The notes under the pieces: model-generated
Told to the model about the DNA's origin: nothing
Databases searched by the model: none
What the model saw: only the letters and a program-made list of their open reading frames with translations
Part shown: positions 53,278 through 64,000 of the stretch, one piece after another
Position numbering within the stretch: the first letter of the stretch is position 1
Layout of the letters: every line of letters starts with the position of its first letter
Source of the DNA: Aplectana chamaeleonis
Taxonomy: Eukaryota; Nematoda; Chromadorea; Rhabditida; Cosmocercidae
Assembly: GCA_029168955.1 (NCBI GenBank)
Contig: JAPDOI010000021.1
Location: forward strand, 1,463,501-1,527,500
Reading direction: 5' to 3'
DNA length: 64,000 bases
Translations under genes and position numbers: made by a program

Positions 53278-54139
53278 CATTTCCCAACTCTGCCAATTCG
53301 AGACTTGATGCTTCGGGGAAAGCGGCCTTTATCACGCTCTGTTATCATTAAGCATCAAATTCACCTTTAGCGCTGTCATCAAAGCCTATCCGCGCAAAGG
53401 GTGAATTTGCTGAGCGGTTGGATATCAGTCAGCGCAAAGAGTGAAAATACCGCCAGCGATAACATGTTAATGCATATCAGTTGTTGAGCGGCTGGATATC
53501 ACTACGCGCAAAAGGTGAAATTTCCGCCGTTGCTGGCATGTCAGAAATTTCTAAACAAGTGAAAACATCTCAGCGAAAACATGATAAATCGATTGATCAC
53601 GTCTCGATGTGTTTACCATGAGCACAGCCGGCATAAAAGCCGCTTCATCTCACTAGAGTCCTCATTCGGCATTCTGATGCCGGCCCTGAAAGGTGACTTC
53701 GGGTCACTCTCCGGAGGCCAGCATAATTTTGGCTGCTGGGAGGATACAGTGTGTATCCTCACGACGGGGGGGGGCGAGTTACGCCGCGGTCCGCAGAGGG
53801 TGGCTCCTCACCGCAGACCTCGGTGAAGATTACGCCCATGTTGCGGACAAGGCGGGGCTTCTTGCGCTGTGGACCTTCAAATTCGTGAAATTTTCGAGGT
53901 AAACTCACCCATTTTTCGAGGTAATTTCACCTCATTTTCGGGGTAAATTAGACCCTCTCTCGCTGCCAGTTCGCACCATTTTCACGGGATATTCACCTCA
54001 TTCTCACCTATCCTAGCGGCAAATTCACCCATACAGTGAACTTAACGCGGGAAATTAAGACTTCATGCCGACTTGTACATGAGCATCAAGGCTTTTTTGC
54101 TGAGGCATCAAGTCTCGAATTGGCAGAGAATGGGAAATT
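53278..54139. mobile_element. Inverted-repeat element with an SL/snRNA-like module
   Basis: AATTCGAGACTTGATGC at the left arm (53278-53313) is mirrored by GCATCAAGTCTCGAATTGGC (54104-54139). Outside the arms, similar CGCAC(TG/CA)GTGTGCAGAT phrases occur at 53235 and 54210. Module D lies in the middle, and GGTAAATTCACCTC/GGTGAAAT words from 53400-54030. Confidence 0.5.
53630..53850 (+). ncRNA. SL/snRNA-like module, copy D
   Basis: ATAAAA at 53633-53638, leader stem GGCATTCTGATGCC, AG|GTGAC with GT at 53693 (60 bases after the TATA start), GTGAC-TTCGG-GTCAC hairpin, Sm-like AATTTTGG at 53725-53732, then a GAGGATAC-AGTGT-GTATCCTC stem-loop. All parts of the module are present. Confidence 0.4.
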
Positions 54140-54575
54140 AAATCCTTATTCCTTTAGACAAACCACGATCCCGCAACTGTGCAAATGCATACCAGGTATA
54201 CCAGCAAACATCGCACCAGTGTGCAGATTCACTTTGGCTCCTCAAACCACTTATCTTTTACGACAGGACTGGATCTTTCTATTCAGGATGCACGTGAATC
54301 TCTCTATTCAAGATACTAAACATTGAACCAGTGTTCGGATTCGCTTTGGCTACTCGAACCATTGTTGATTCACGGCAGGACGTGAAGCTTTCCTATTCAG
54401 GGTACTAGACATCGAACAGGTGTTCGGAAAACTGTCTTCAATCATTACTATTTCAAAACAGGACGCGAGAGTTAACTTCGAAAATACTAGACATCGCCAC
54501 GTCGGGCGGGTTCACTCTGGCCCATTGAACGACTAGAAGTAATCGACAGAATGAGAAACTCTCATTACTATACTA

Positions 54576-55085
54576 AATTCTGTAAAAAAGGGGTCTCCCA
54601 AGCAGAAGTGGTTTGGTTAGCGTTACAAATGCTTCAACAAAAAGGGAACAATAGGAAAGCGGAATGAGGAGAGTCTACAAAAAATGAACAATATCCTCCA
54701 AGAACTCTTTTCTTTTTCGAAACTTCCAAACAGCGGAAACAAACCGTTGTGGTATTTTACGAGGAAGAATTGACTGGTTCCCTAAAACAATTTAACATCA
54801 TCTCCCCTTTCAATGATAGCTATTAGGTTCACATGCATATATACATATTTTATCGGCACTCACATAATCAAAGTCCTTTATGGAGCCAAAAGCGCTTCCT
54901 CATAGAGAACCACAACGGTTTGTTTCCGCTATTTGGAAGTTTCGAAAAAGAAAAGAGTTCTTGGAGGATATTGTTCATTTTTGTAGACTCTCCTCATTCC
55001 GCTTTCCTATTGTTCCCTTTTGTTGAAGCATTTGTAACGCTAACCAAACCACTTCTGCTTGGGAGACCCCTTTTTTACAGAATTG
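54576..55085. mobile_element. Fold-back element, 510 bp, arms ~185 bp
   Basis: ATTCTGTAAAAAAGGGGTCT through GGAAACAAACCGTTGTGG, mirrored almost perfectly by CCACAACGGTTTGTTTCCGC through GGAGACCCCTTTTTTACAGA. The loop (~54760-54900) is AT-rich. Confidence 0.85.
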
Positions 55086-55204
55086 TTCACTTTTTCTTGA
55101 TATTACGCTGTAATATCCCATGCAAGAATTTCGAACAAAGACCTCTTCATCTCCCCACTAGATCAGTCCTCTTTCTGTGGTCACAAGAATCAATGACCCA
55201 AACT

Positions 55205-55510
55205 GTTGTAAAACTATCTCAGAAAAATCACTCGATGTGGCTGACAAGACCGATGTTCACATGATATTAGCTAAGAAATGAATGATATCCATGATATCGT
55301 TCCACATAATTCATTCATATTGATCGCGTCAGCCACATCTGGCTACACCGGGTGTTATTTGCACCTTCCATGTTTTTCATACGTATCGAACGGGTCGGCC
55401 ACGGTGATTTTCTCAACCAACTCTGACAGGGACCTTAGGCCCCGGTTATAGTTGGTCGCCCAGACGTAGCCAGCCCGGTCGATAATCATGAAAGCCTGCT
55501 GGCCTACAGC
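55205..55510. repeat. Copy of the GGCCCCGGTTATAGTTGG family
   Basis: AAAATCACTCGATGTGGCTG, GTGATTTTCTCAACCAACTC and GGCCCCGGTTATAGTTGGTC as in 3406-3964. Confidence 0.55.
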
Positions 55511-56110
55511 CGGATGCAGAATCTGCCTGCAGTTCTTCGCTTTCAAATGAAACTAACTTAAAACCGGGACAGTCAGAAACTACCTTCCATTCCATCTGGA
55601 CACTTTCACATCAGTGGAACAAAGCAGTTTTACATACTCATTATTTCGTTTCCGTTGCCCCATTCCTTCGCAGAACAGCCGCTTCGATTCCATGAATCTG
55701 ATATGAAAAAGCTCTGCTGAGCTGCGAATGGAGATAGTTCTAACAATTTGTTTTTGAATTTGGATGCTAATAAGCAAGCATATACCATTTATTGCAGAAA
55801 AAATCAGTAGGCTGGTGAAGAAGGAAGAGGGAGCACTCAAAATGGGGTTGTGTGAATGACCTTACGAAACTGAAAAGCAGCCTGGCAACATGACCTGACA
55901 TGACTCACATAACATCTCAAACTTTCTGCTTGCTATGCTTGTCATCCTTACACTTTTACAGAAGTTTTGCAAGGTGTTCTCTCCTGCGCGAATTCCGGGG
56001 CATAATTTCTCGGATGGCTAGCATCGAGTCTGGGCTCCTGCTCACTCTACGGGTGGTCTTCACAACTTTTCGGATGAGCAGCAACGGGTCCCGAACACCT
56101 GCCCACTATC
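55511..56110. other. Spacer before the giant palindrome
   Basis: No feature supported. Short frames lack splice signals. Confidence 0.35.
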
Positions 56111-56114
56111 CGGG

Positions 56115-56915
56115 TTTCCACGACGTCCCGATGACTTCATCAGAAGCTCGAAGCACTTTTCACGACGTCCCGATGACGTCATCAGAAGCCCGAAGCACTT
56201 TTGGGACTATCATAGACGGGGAGGGTGCACCCACGATTAGCTCATGAAAATGAATGGAAAACCTGATAAAAGATGTTTGATGCTGCTATCAATCATTGTT
56301 GTTGATGAAGTTCTGTAGAAATACTTCGATTGATAGCGTTATAGATCGGTGGTTCATTTCATTTCTGACTTAACTCTTGAGTGCCCCCCCCCGTCTAGGA
56401 TAGTCCCGCATTTTTCATGATGTCCCGATGACGTCATCAGAAGCCCAGAAGCACTCTTGGGACTATCCTAGACGGGGGCACCCGACTTTCTCATGAAAAT
56501 GAATGGAAACCTTGATAAAAGGTGCTTGATGCTGCTATCAGTCATTGTTGTTGATGAAGTTGTGTAGAAATACTTTGATTGATAGCGTTATAGATCGGTG
56601 GTTCATTCCATTTCTGACTTGAATCTTGAGTGCCCCCCCCCCGTCTGGAGTAGGCCCGCACTTCTCACGATGTCCCGATGACGTCATCAGAAGCCCGAAG
56701 CACTCTTGGGACTATCTAGACGGGGGCACCCACGACTTTCTCATGAAAATCAATGGAAACCTTGATAAAAGGTGCTTGATGCTGCTATCAGTCATTGTTG
56801 TTCATGAAGTTGTGTAGAAATACTTTGATTGATAGCGTTATAGATCGGTGGTTCATTCCATTTCTGACTTGAATCTTGAGTGCCCCCCCCCGTCTGGGGT
56901 AGGCCCGCACTTTTC
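56115..56915. repeat. Higher-order units, left arm of the giant palindrome
   Basis: Three ~245-bp units. Each has one or two minisatellite repeats, a poly-C/G run with CGTCTAGGATAGTCCCGC-type words, TTTCTCATGAAAATGAATGG and GATAGCGTTATAGATCGGTG. They are inverted relative to 62287-64000. Confidence 0.85.
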
Positions 56916-58395
56916 ACGACGTCCCAATGACGTCATCAGAAACTCGAGGTACCTTTTACGACGTCCCGATGACGTCATCAGAAGCCCGAAGCACTTTTCA
57001 CGACGTCCCGATGACGTCATCAGAAGCACGAAGCACTTTTCACGACGTCCCGATGACGTCATCAGGAGCCCGAAGCACTTTTCACTACGTCCCGATGACG
57101 TCATCAGAAGCCCGAAGCACTTTCACGACGTCCCGATGACGTCATCAGAAGCCCGAAGCACTTTTCACGGCGTCCCGATGACGTCATTAGAAGCCCGAAG
57201 CACTTTCACGACGTCCCGATGACGTCATCAGAAGCCCGAAGCACTTTTCACGACGTCCCGATGACGTCATCAGAAGCCCGAAGCACTCTCACGACGTCCC
57301 GATGACGTCATCAGAAGCCCGAAGCACTTTTCACGACGTCCCCATGACGTCATCAGAAGCCCGAAGCACTTTCACGACGTCCCGATGACGTCATCAGAAG
57401 CCCGAAGCACTCTCACGACGTCCCGATGACGTCATCAGAAGCCCGAAGCACTTTTCACGACGTCCCGATGACGTCATCAGAAGCCCGAAGCACTTTCACG
57501 ACGTCCCGATGACGTCATCAGAAGGCCGGGGCACTTTTCACGACGTCCCCATGACGTCATCAGAAGCCCGAAGCACTTTCACGACGTCCCGATGACGTCA
57601 TCAGAAGCCCGAAGCACTTTCATGACGTCCCGATGACGTCATCAGAAGCCCGAAGCAGTCTCACGACGTCCCGATGACGTCATCAGAAGCCCGAAGCACC
57701 TTTCACGACGTTCCGATGACGTCATCAGAAGCCCGAAGCACTTTCACGACGTCCCGATGACGTCATCAGAAGCCCGAAGCACTTTTCACGACGTCCCCAT
57801 GACCTCATCAGAAGCCCGAAGCACTCTCACGACGTCCCGATGACGTCATCAGAAGCCCGAAGCACTTTCACGACGTCCCGATGACGTCATCAGAAGCCCG
57901 AAGCACTCTCACGACGTCCCGATGACGTCATCAGAAGCCCGAAGCACTTTTCACGACGTCCCGATGACGTCATCAGAAGCCCGAAGCACTTTCACGACGT
58001 CCCGATGACGTCATCAGAAGGCCGGGGCACTTTTCACGACGTCCCCATGACGTCATCAGAAGCCCGAAGCACTTTCACGACGTCCCGATGACGTCATCAG
58101 AAGCCCGAAGCACTTTTCATGACGTCCCGATGACGTCATCAGAAGCCCGAAGCACTCTCACGACGTCCCGATGACGTCATCAGAAGCCCGAAGCACTTTT
58201 CACGACGTCCCGATGACGTCATCAGAAGCCCGAAGCACTTTCACGACGTCCCGATGACGTCATCAGAAGCCCGAAGCACTTTTCACGACGTCCCCATGAC
58301 CTCATCAGAAGCCCGAAGCACTCTCACGACGTCCCGATGACGTCATCAGAAGCCCGAAGCACTTTTCACGACGTCCCGATGACGTCATCAGAATC
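56916..58395. repeat. CRE-bearing minisatellite, left array
   Basis: About 35 units of 41-42 bp: CACGACGTCCCGATGACGTC, ATCAGAAGCCCGAAGCACTT. Almost every unit contains the octamer TGACGTCA. Mixed 41- and 42-bp units break any long frame. Confidence 0.95.
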
Positions 58396-58803
58396 CCCCC
58401 TCACCTACGAATCGGTTAATTACCAGCCTACGTACCTCCTACCAACTTACCTGTCTGCCAAGTTGATTGCCTGAGACCATTGGCAGTGGCTATTAGCAGT
58501 GAGGACTGAAAAGCGTGACGGCCCACGGCCTACGGCCCACGGCCTACGGCCTACGGCTCACGGCCTACGGCGCACACCATGAAATTTTCTTAAGCTTTCG
58601 GGCTCACAACTTTGTTATTTGTGAAGCGATTTTGCTGAAATTCGGACAGCAGGTGTCTTCTGGACCCCTTCGCTTATATCCAGAAGGAAATCTTCAGAAA
58701 TTTTGTTTCAAAGATTCTATAAACTATTTTATAAAATTCTAAGTGATCACAAGGCCTAGGCAAAACCAAACCTCTCCAGCCGCTTCGCGGCTGGAGCGAT
58801 ATA
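58396..58803. repeat. Inner left arm, CGGCCTA heptamers and unique sequence
   Basis: Eight or so CGGCCTA/CGGCCCA heptamers (58517-58568), then ~235 bases (CACACCATGAAATTTTCTTA ... CCAGCCGCTTCGCGGCTGG) mirrored at 60303-60535. Confidence 0.9.
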
Positions 58804-59221
58804 TCACAAGTACGGGATACTCTACGCTACTTTAATCACAACTTGAAAGTCTCGACTCGTTTCAAGAGCCTCGCACAAAAGTGCAGTAGACCAATTTTTA
58901 CAGAAGAAAAATCGATTTCGAAAGGCAAAGCACCAGTATAGCGCCACAAACCGTTATCACTCCCGTATGTATGGAAACATTGAACTTCAATTGATTCTGG
59001 AACTTTTGCGCGGAAAAATTAGAGCTATCAAGTTTTTTGGGAAGACTGAGGAACTCCAAAATGTGGTAATACTTACAACATTCAGTAAACATGAATGGCA
59101 TGCTATTTCTTCACACCTCTGTACAGCTTGTAAGAAAGATCTCTGAGAAAACGTAGACAATGTGCCGACGGAAAGACGTTCAATACTACTGACTTCTGTT
59201 TGCAGTTCTTATCAACGAAAA

Positions 59222-59465
59222 TAGGTGCTATGTGGGAAGGGGGGGCCACTATGGCGCGATGGACGGCCACGCCCATTTTTCCGTGCCGCAATGACTCTCC
59301 TGATTTTGGCAGGGGAGGGAAACCCCGGGTAGGTGCTCAAATTTAGTGCGGCCCAGTAAAATGGGCGTGGCCAAGTCCATCGCGCCATATTGTCCCCCCC
59401 CTTCCCACATAGCACCCGAAAGGTGCTATGCCATAGTGGCCCCCCCCTTCCCACATAGCACCCGA
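59222..59465. mobile_element. GCCACGCCCATTTT-family MITE with TIRs
   Basis: GGTGCTATGTGGGAAGGGGG at the left and CCCCCTTCCCACATAGCACC at the right. The right end is duplicated (59395-59415 and 59441-59463). Core GCCACGCCCATTTTTCCGTG and TAAAATGGGCGTGGCCAAG. Confidence 0.75.
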
Positions 59466-59534
59466 AAATATACTACAAGAAGCACTCTTCTACCTCTACA
59501 TGAACAAACTATTGGTAGAACTACGAAAAGCAAC

Positions 59535-59680
59535 CGCGACACAACGTCGAAAAGCCGGAATGGGGATTCGCCCCTTGCGAAAATCTATCCCACTCGTACG
59601 CGACGCACTGCCGCGTCGCATGGCGCTAGAGCGCCCCTGCGCTCGTAATGAATACGAAACTCCATTTTCCCTGCCATGTT
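59535..59680. repeat. ACGTCGAAAAGCCGGAATGG repeat, copy 2
   Basis: Nearly identical to 46290-46430 over ~130 bases. Confidence 0.75.
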
Positions 59681-60302
59681 GGAAATCGCACATATTCCTG
59701 CACTAATCACCTGCACTATTCTTCTGATATTCTCCTGCCTGTGTATTCTTTTCTCCTATGATATTTTGAATTAATTATTTAGTTTCATCATACTAACATG
59801 CTGTACTCATGCTCTCTTATAACATAATAACATTATTAACCTATAAATAACTAGTTCATCATTAACCTTCAGCCTTGCTTTATTATTAAACCTCTCTTTG
59901 TGTCTAACATTGTGTAGTGATTAACTAATATAGACCTAATTAGGTTTACATTTTGGAACTAAGATTAATCATTGATACTCTATAGAGCTACCCTCCTTAC
60001 TGATGAGTTCCGGGGCAGCTCTATATTTATTTCACTCTAGACAAATTTTATAATTCACATAACACTACATTGTATCTGAGGGTACATTGTATCTGATTTC
60101 TTTTCGTTTCGTTTGTTGAATTCACACCAGATCTGTTCATTCGACGTTTTGTCGCGTCGTTTACGACGTATCTATAAATATAAATATAAATATAAATATA
60201 AATATAAATATAACACTAACAGTTATTTTGTGCACAGTCTAAGGGCAGGAACAAAACTGTTTATTCATTAACATTCAACTTACACCTTTTTGCCCTGTAC
60301 AC

Positions 60303-60784
60303 ATATCGCTCCAGCCGCGAAGCGGCTGGAGAGGTTTGGTTTTGCCTAGGCCTTGTGATCACTTATAATTTTATAAAATAGTTTATAGAATCTTTGAAAC
60401 AAAATTTCTCAAGATTTCCCTCTGGATATAAGTGAAGGGGTCCAGAAGACATCTGCTGTCCAAATTTCAGCCAAATCGGTTCACAAACAACAAAGTTATG
60501 AGCCCGAAAGCTTAAGAAATTTTCATGGTGTGCGCCGTAGGCCGTGAGCCGTAGGCCGTAGGCCGTAGGCCGTGGGCCGTAGGCCGTGGGCCGTAGGCCG
60601 TGGGCCGTAGGCCGTGGGCCGTAGGCCGTAGGCCGTGGGCCGTAGGCCGTGGGCCGTCACGCTTTTCAGTCCTCACTGCTATTAGCCACTGCCAATGGTC
60701 GAAGGCAATCAACTTGGCAGACAGGTAAGTTGGTAGGAGGTATGTAGGCAGGTAAGTAATCGATTTGTAGGTCAGTGGGGATTC
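60303..60784. repeat. Inner right arm with ~18 CGGCCTA heptamers
   Basis: Reverse complement of 58396-58803, but with the heptamer run expanded (60533-60657: GCCGTAGGCCGTGGGCCGTA). Arm identity elsewhere is high (e.g. CCTAGGCCTTGTGATCACTT). Confidence 0.9.
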
Positions 60785-62286
60785 TTATGACGTCATCGGG
60801 ACGTCGTGAAAAAAGCTTCGGGCTTCTGATGACGTCATCGGGACGTCGTGAAAAGTGCTTCGGGCTTCTAATGACGTAATCGGGACGTCGTGAAAAGTGC
60901 TTCGGGCTTCTGATGACGTAATCGGGACGTCGTGAAAAGTGTTTCGGGCTTCTGATGACGGCATCGGGACGTCGTGAAAAGTGCTTCGGGCTTCTGATGA
61001 CGTCATCGGGACGTCGTGAAAAGTGCTTCGGGCTTCTGATGACGTCGTGGGGATGTTTTGAAAAGTGCTTCGGGCTTCTGATGACGTTATCGGGACGTCG
61101 TGAAAAGTGCTTCGGGCTTCTGATGACGTTATCGGGACGTCGTGAAAAGTGCTTCGGGCTTCTGATGACGTTATCGGGACGTCGTGAAAAGTGCTTCGGG
61201 CTTCTGATGACGTCATCGGGACGTCGTGAAAAGTGCTTCGGGCTTCTGATGACGTCATCGGGACATCGCGAAAAGTGCTTCGGGCTTCTGATGACGTCAT
61301 CGGGACATCGCGAAAAGTGCTTAGGGCTTCTGATGACGTCGTCGGGATGTTTTGAAAAGTGCTTCGGGCTTCTGATGACGTCGTCGGGATGTTTTGAAAA
61401 GTGCTTCGGGCTTCTGATGACGTCATCGGGACGTTGTGAAAAGTGCTTCGGGCTTCTGATGACGTTATCGGGACGTCGTGAAAAGTGCTTCGGGCTTCTG
61501 ATGACGTCATCGGGACGTCGTGAAAAGTGCTTCGGGCTTCTGATGACGTCATCGGGACGTCGTGAAAAGTGCTTCGGGCTTCTGATGACGTCATCGGGAC
61601 GTCGCGAAAAGTGCTTCGGGCTTCTGATGGAGTCATCGGGACATCGTGAAAAGTGCTTCGGGCTTCTGATGACGTCATCGGGACATCGCGAAAAGTGCTT
61701 CGGGCTTCTGATGACGTAATCGGGACGTCGTGAAACGTGCTTCAGGCTTCTGATGACGTCATCGGGACGTCGCGAAAAGTGCTTCGGGCTTCTGATGACG
61801 TCATCGGGACGTCGTGAAAAGTGCTTCGGGCTTCTGATGACGTCATCGGGACGTCGTGAAAAGTGCTTCGAGTTTCTGATGACGTCATCGGGACGTCGTG
61901 AAAGTGCTTCGGGCTTCTGATGACGTCATGGGGACGTCGTGAAAAGTGCTTCGGGCTCCTGGTAACGTCATCGGAACGTCGTGGAAAGTGCTTCGGGCTT
62001 TTCGTGACGTCATCGGTACGTCGTGAAAAGTGCTCCGGGCTTCTGATGACGTCATCGGGACGTCGTGAAAAGTGCTCCGGGCTTCTGATGACGTCATCAG
62101 AACATCGTGAAAAGTGCTTCCGGGCTTCTGATGACGTCATCGGTACGTCGTGAAAAGTGCTCCGGGCTTCTGATGACGTCATCGGGACGTCGTGAAAAGT
62201 GCTTCGGGCTTCTGATGACGTCATCGGGACGTCGTGGAAAGTGCTTCGGGCTTTTTATGACGCCATCGGGACGTCGTGAAAAGTGC
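60785..62286. repeat. CRE-bearing minisatellite, right array
   Basis: About 35 units, nearly all exactly 42 bp (GATGACGTCATCGGGACGTC, GTGAAAAGTGCTTCGGGCTT), inverted relative to the left array. Because 42 is divisible by three, frames of 297 (minus) and 254 (plus) codons stay open, repeating a 14-residue unit such as MTSSEARSTFHDVP; these are treated as non-coding. Variant sub-blocks exist: GACGTTATCGGG at 61085-61175 and GATGTTTTGAAA at 61050, 61345 and 61390. Confidence 0.95.
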
Positions 62287-64000
62287 GGGACTATCCTAGA
62301 CGGGGGGGGGCACTCAAGATTCAATTCAGAAATTGAATGAACCACCGATCTTTAACGCTATCAATCGAAGTATTTCTACAGAACTTCATCAACAACAATG
62401 ATTGATAGCAGCATCAAGCATCTTTTATCAGGTTTTCCATTCATTTTCATGAGAAAGTCGTGGGTGCCCCCCCCCCCCCGTCTATGATAGTCCCAAGAGT
62501 GCTTCGGGCTTCTGATGACGTCATCGGGACATCGTGAAAAGTGCGGGACTATCCTAGACGGGGGGGGGCACTCAAGATTCAAGTCAGAAATGGAATGAAC
62601 CACCGATCTATAACGCTATCAATCGAAGTATTTCTACAGAACTTCATCAACAACAATGATTGATAGCAGCATCAAGCATCTTTTATCAGGTTTTCCATTC
62701 ATTTTCATGAGAAAGTCGTGATTGCCCCGTCTATGATAGTCCCAAGAGTGCTTCGGGCTTCTGATGACGTCATCGGGACATCGTGAAAAGTGCGGGACTA
62801 TCCTAGAACGGGGCACTCAAGATTCAAGTCAGAAATGGAATGAACCACCGATCTTTAACGCTATCAATCGAAGTATTTCTCCAGAACTTCATCAACACCA
62901 ATGATTGATAGCAGCATCAAGCATCTTTTATCAGGTTTTCCATTCATTTTCATGAGAAAGTCGTGGGTGCCGTCTATGATAGTCCCAAGAGTGCTTCGGG
63001 CTTCTGATGACGTCATCGGGACATCGTGAGAAGTGCGGGACTATCCTAGACGGGGGGGGGGCACTCAAGATTCAAGTCAGAAAAGGAATGAACCACCCAG
63101 CTTTAACGCTATCAATCGAAGGATTTCTACAGAACTTCATCAACAACAATGATTGATAGCAGCATCAAGCATCTTTATCAGGTTTTCCATTCATTTTCAT
63201 GAGAAAGTCGTGGGTGCCCCCCCCCCCCCCCGTCTATGATAGTCCCAAGAGTGCTTCGGGCTTCTGATGACGTCATCGGGACATCGTGAGAAGTGCGGGA
63301 CTATCCTAGACGGGGGGGGGCACTCAAGATTCAAGTCAGAAATGGAATGAACCACCGATCTATAACGCTATCAATCAAAGTATCTCTACACAACTTCATC
63401 AACAACAATGACTGATAGCAGCATCAAACATCTTTTATCAGGGTTTCCATTCATTTTCATGAGAAAGTCGTGGGTGACCCCCCGTCTAGGATAGTCCCAA
63501 GAGTGCTTCGGGCTTCTGATGACGTCATCGGGACATCGTGAGAAGTGCGGGCCTACCCCAGACGGGGGGGGGGGCACTCAAGATTCAAGTCAGAAATGGA
63601 ATGAACCACCGATCTATAACGCTATCAATCAAAGTATTTCTACACAACTTCATCAACAACAATGACTGATAGCAGCATCAAGCACCTTTTATCAAGGTTT
63701 CCATTCATTTTCATGAGAAAGTCGTGGGTGCCCCCCCCGTCTAGGATAGTCCCAAGAAAGCTTCGGGCTTCTGATGACGTCATCGGGACATCATGAGAAG
63801 TGCGGGACTATCCTAGACGGTGGGGGGGCACTCAAGATTCAAGTCAGAAATGGAAAGAACCACCGATCTATAACGCTATCAATCGAAGTATTTCTACAGA
63901 ACTTCATCAACAACAATGATTGATAGCAGCATCAAACATCTTTTATCAGGTTTTCCATTCATTTTCATGGGAAAATCGTGGGTGACCCCTTCCCCGTCTA
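62287..64000. repeat. Higher-order units, right arm (continues past the window)
   Basis: Seven ~250-bp units starting GACTATCCTAGACGGGGGGG, each with CAAGATTCAAGTCAGAAATG, GGAATGAACCACCGATCT and one CRE minisatellite unit ending TCCCAAGAGTGC. The array is cut by the window edge. Confidence 0.9.

Larger units (their letters stand above)
58804..60302. other. Spacer (loop) of the giant palindrome
   Basis: 1.5 kb of single-copy-like AT-rich DNA with two embedded repeats (59222-59465; 59535-59680) and a (AAATAT)n run at 60172-60212. No exon convincingly supported. Confidence 0.6.

Noticed and set aside
59995..60030. CTGATGAG followed by a GC-rich stem, resembling a hammerhead ribozyme core
   Set aside because: The conserved GAAA partner strand and a cleavable NUH site closing the three stems were not found on either strand.
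56916..62286. Regular repeats suggesting a CRISPR-like array
   Set aside because: Units are directly adjacent with no unique spacers, and the context is a nuclear eukaryotic genome; this is a minisatellite.

Overview
The window reads as a stretch of nematode nuclear chromosome, most likely from a repeat-rich rhabditid or strongylid worm. The reasons are: introns with TTTCAG-type 3' splice sites and GTRAGT donors, small exons scattered among repeats, Tc1/mariner and hAT DNA transposons, a Ty3/Gypsy element and many fold-back MITEs. I see no bacterial features, no rRNA gene and no intact tRNA gene. Species cannot be fixed from the sequence alone.

Layout. 1-3.1 kb: a decayed mariner (minus), then three phase-consistent exons of a plus-strand cellular gene (785-2416) with a 0.9-kb mariner in its intron, and one further candidate exon. 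3.1-4.6 kb: a long-TIR element and GC-rich repeat. 4.6-9.7 kb: a young Ty3/Gypsy-type LTR element on the minus strand. Its LTRs are about 1% diverged. Protease, reverse transcriptase and RNase H are missing in frame, so Gag nucleocapsid runs straight into integrase, and an unassigned domain of about 350 residues follows. 9.8-17.5 kb: exons of three minus-strand genes (ends at 9858, 12493 and 16198), a 617-bp fold-back, TTAA-ended MITEs and purine or pyrimidine tracts.

17.55-38.54 kb: a candidate 21-kb hAT-like element, bounded by CAGGGGTGTGC termini and a perfect 8-bp target duplication (GTCACGAG), with inverted arrays of ~130-bp repeats near both ends. Its interior holds many nested repeats (LINE 3' end, alternating CG/TG tract, minisatellites, fold-backs) and several exon-like pieces. 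39.2-40.7 kb: a seven-exon plus-strand gene whose reading phase is kept across every junction. 41.3-55.5 kb: dense DNA-transposon remains, including a 4.7-kb hAT-like element that contains a 1.4-kb hAT-like element that contains a 238-bp TA-flanked MITE, each with its own target duplication. 56.1-64.0 kb: a giant imperfect palindrome. Both arms carry 41-42 bp minisatellite arrays in which nearly every unit holds the CRE octamer TGACGTCA, flanked by ~250-bp higher-order units that run past the window edge.

The cellular genes do not form a recognisable pathway and I could not name any of them. Four copies of a short module (TATA-like box, leader hairpin, AG|GTGAC 59-60 bases after the TATA, a second hairpin, an AATTTTGG Sm-like site) look like a spliced-leader or snRNA-like transcription unit carried by different repeats. 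That module, the giant hAT-like element, the RT-less Gag-integrase element and the CRE palindrome are the main leads.
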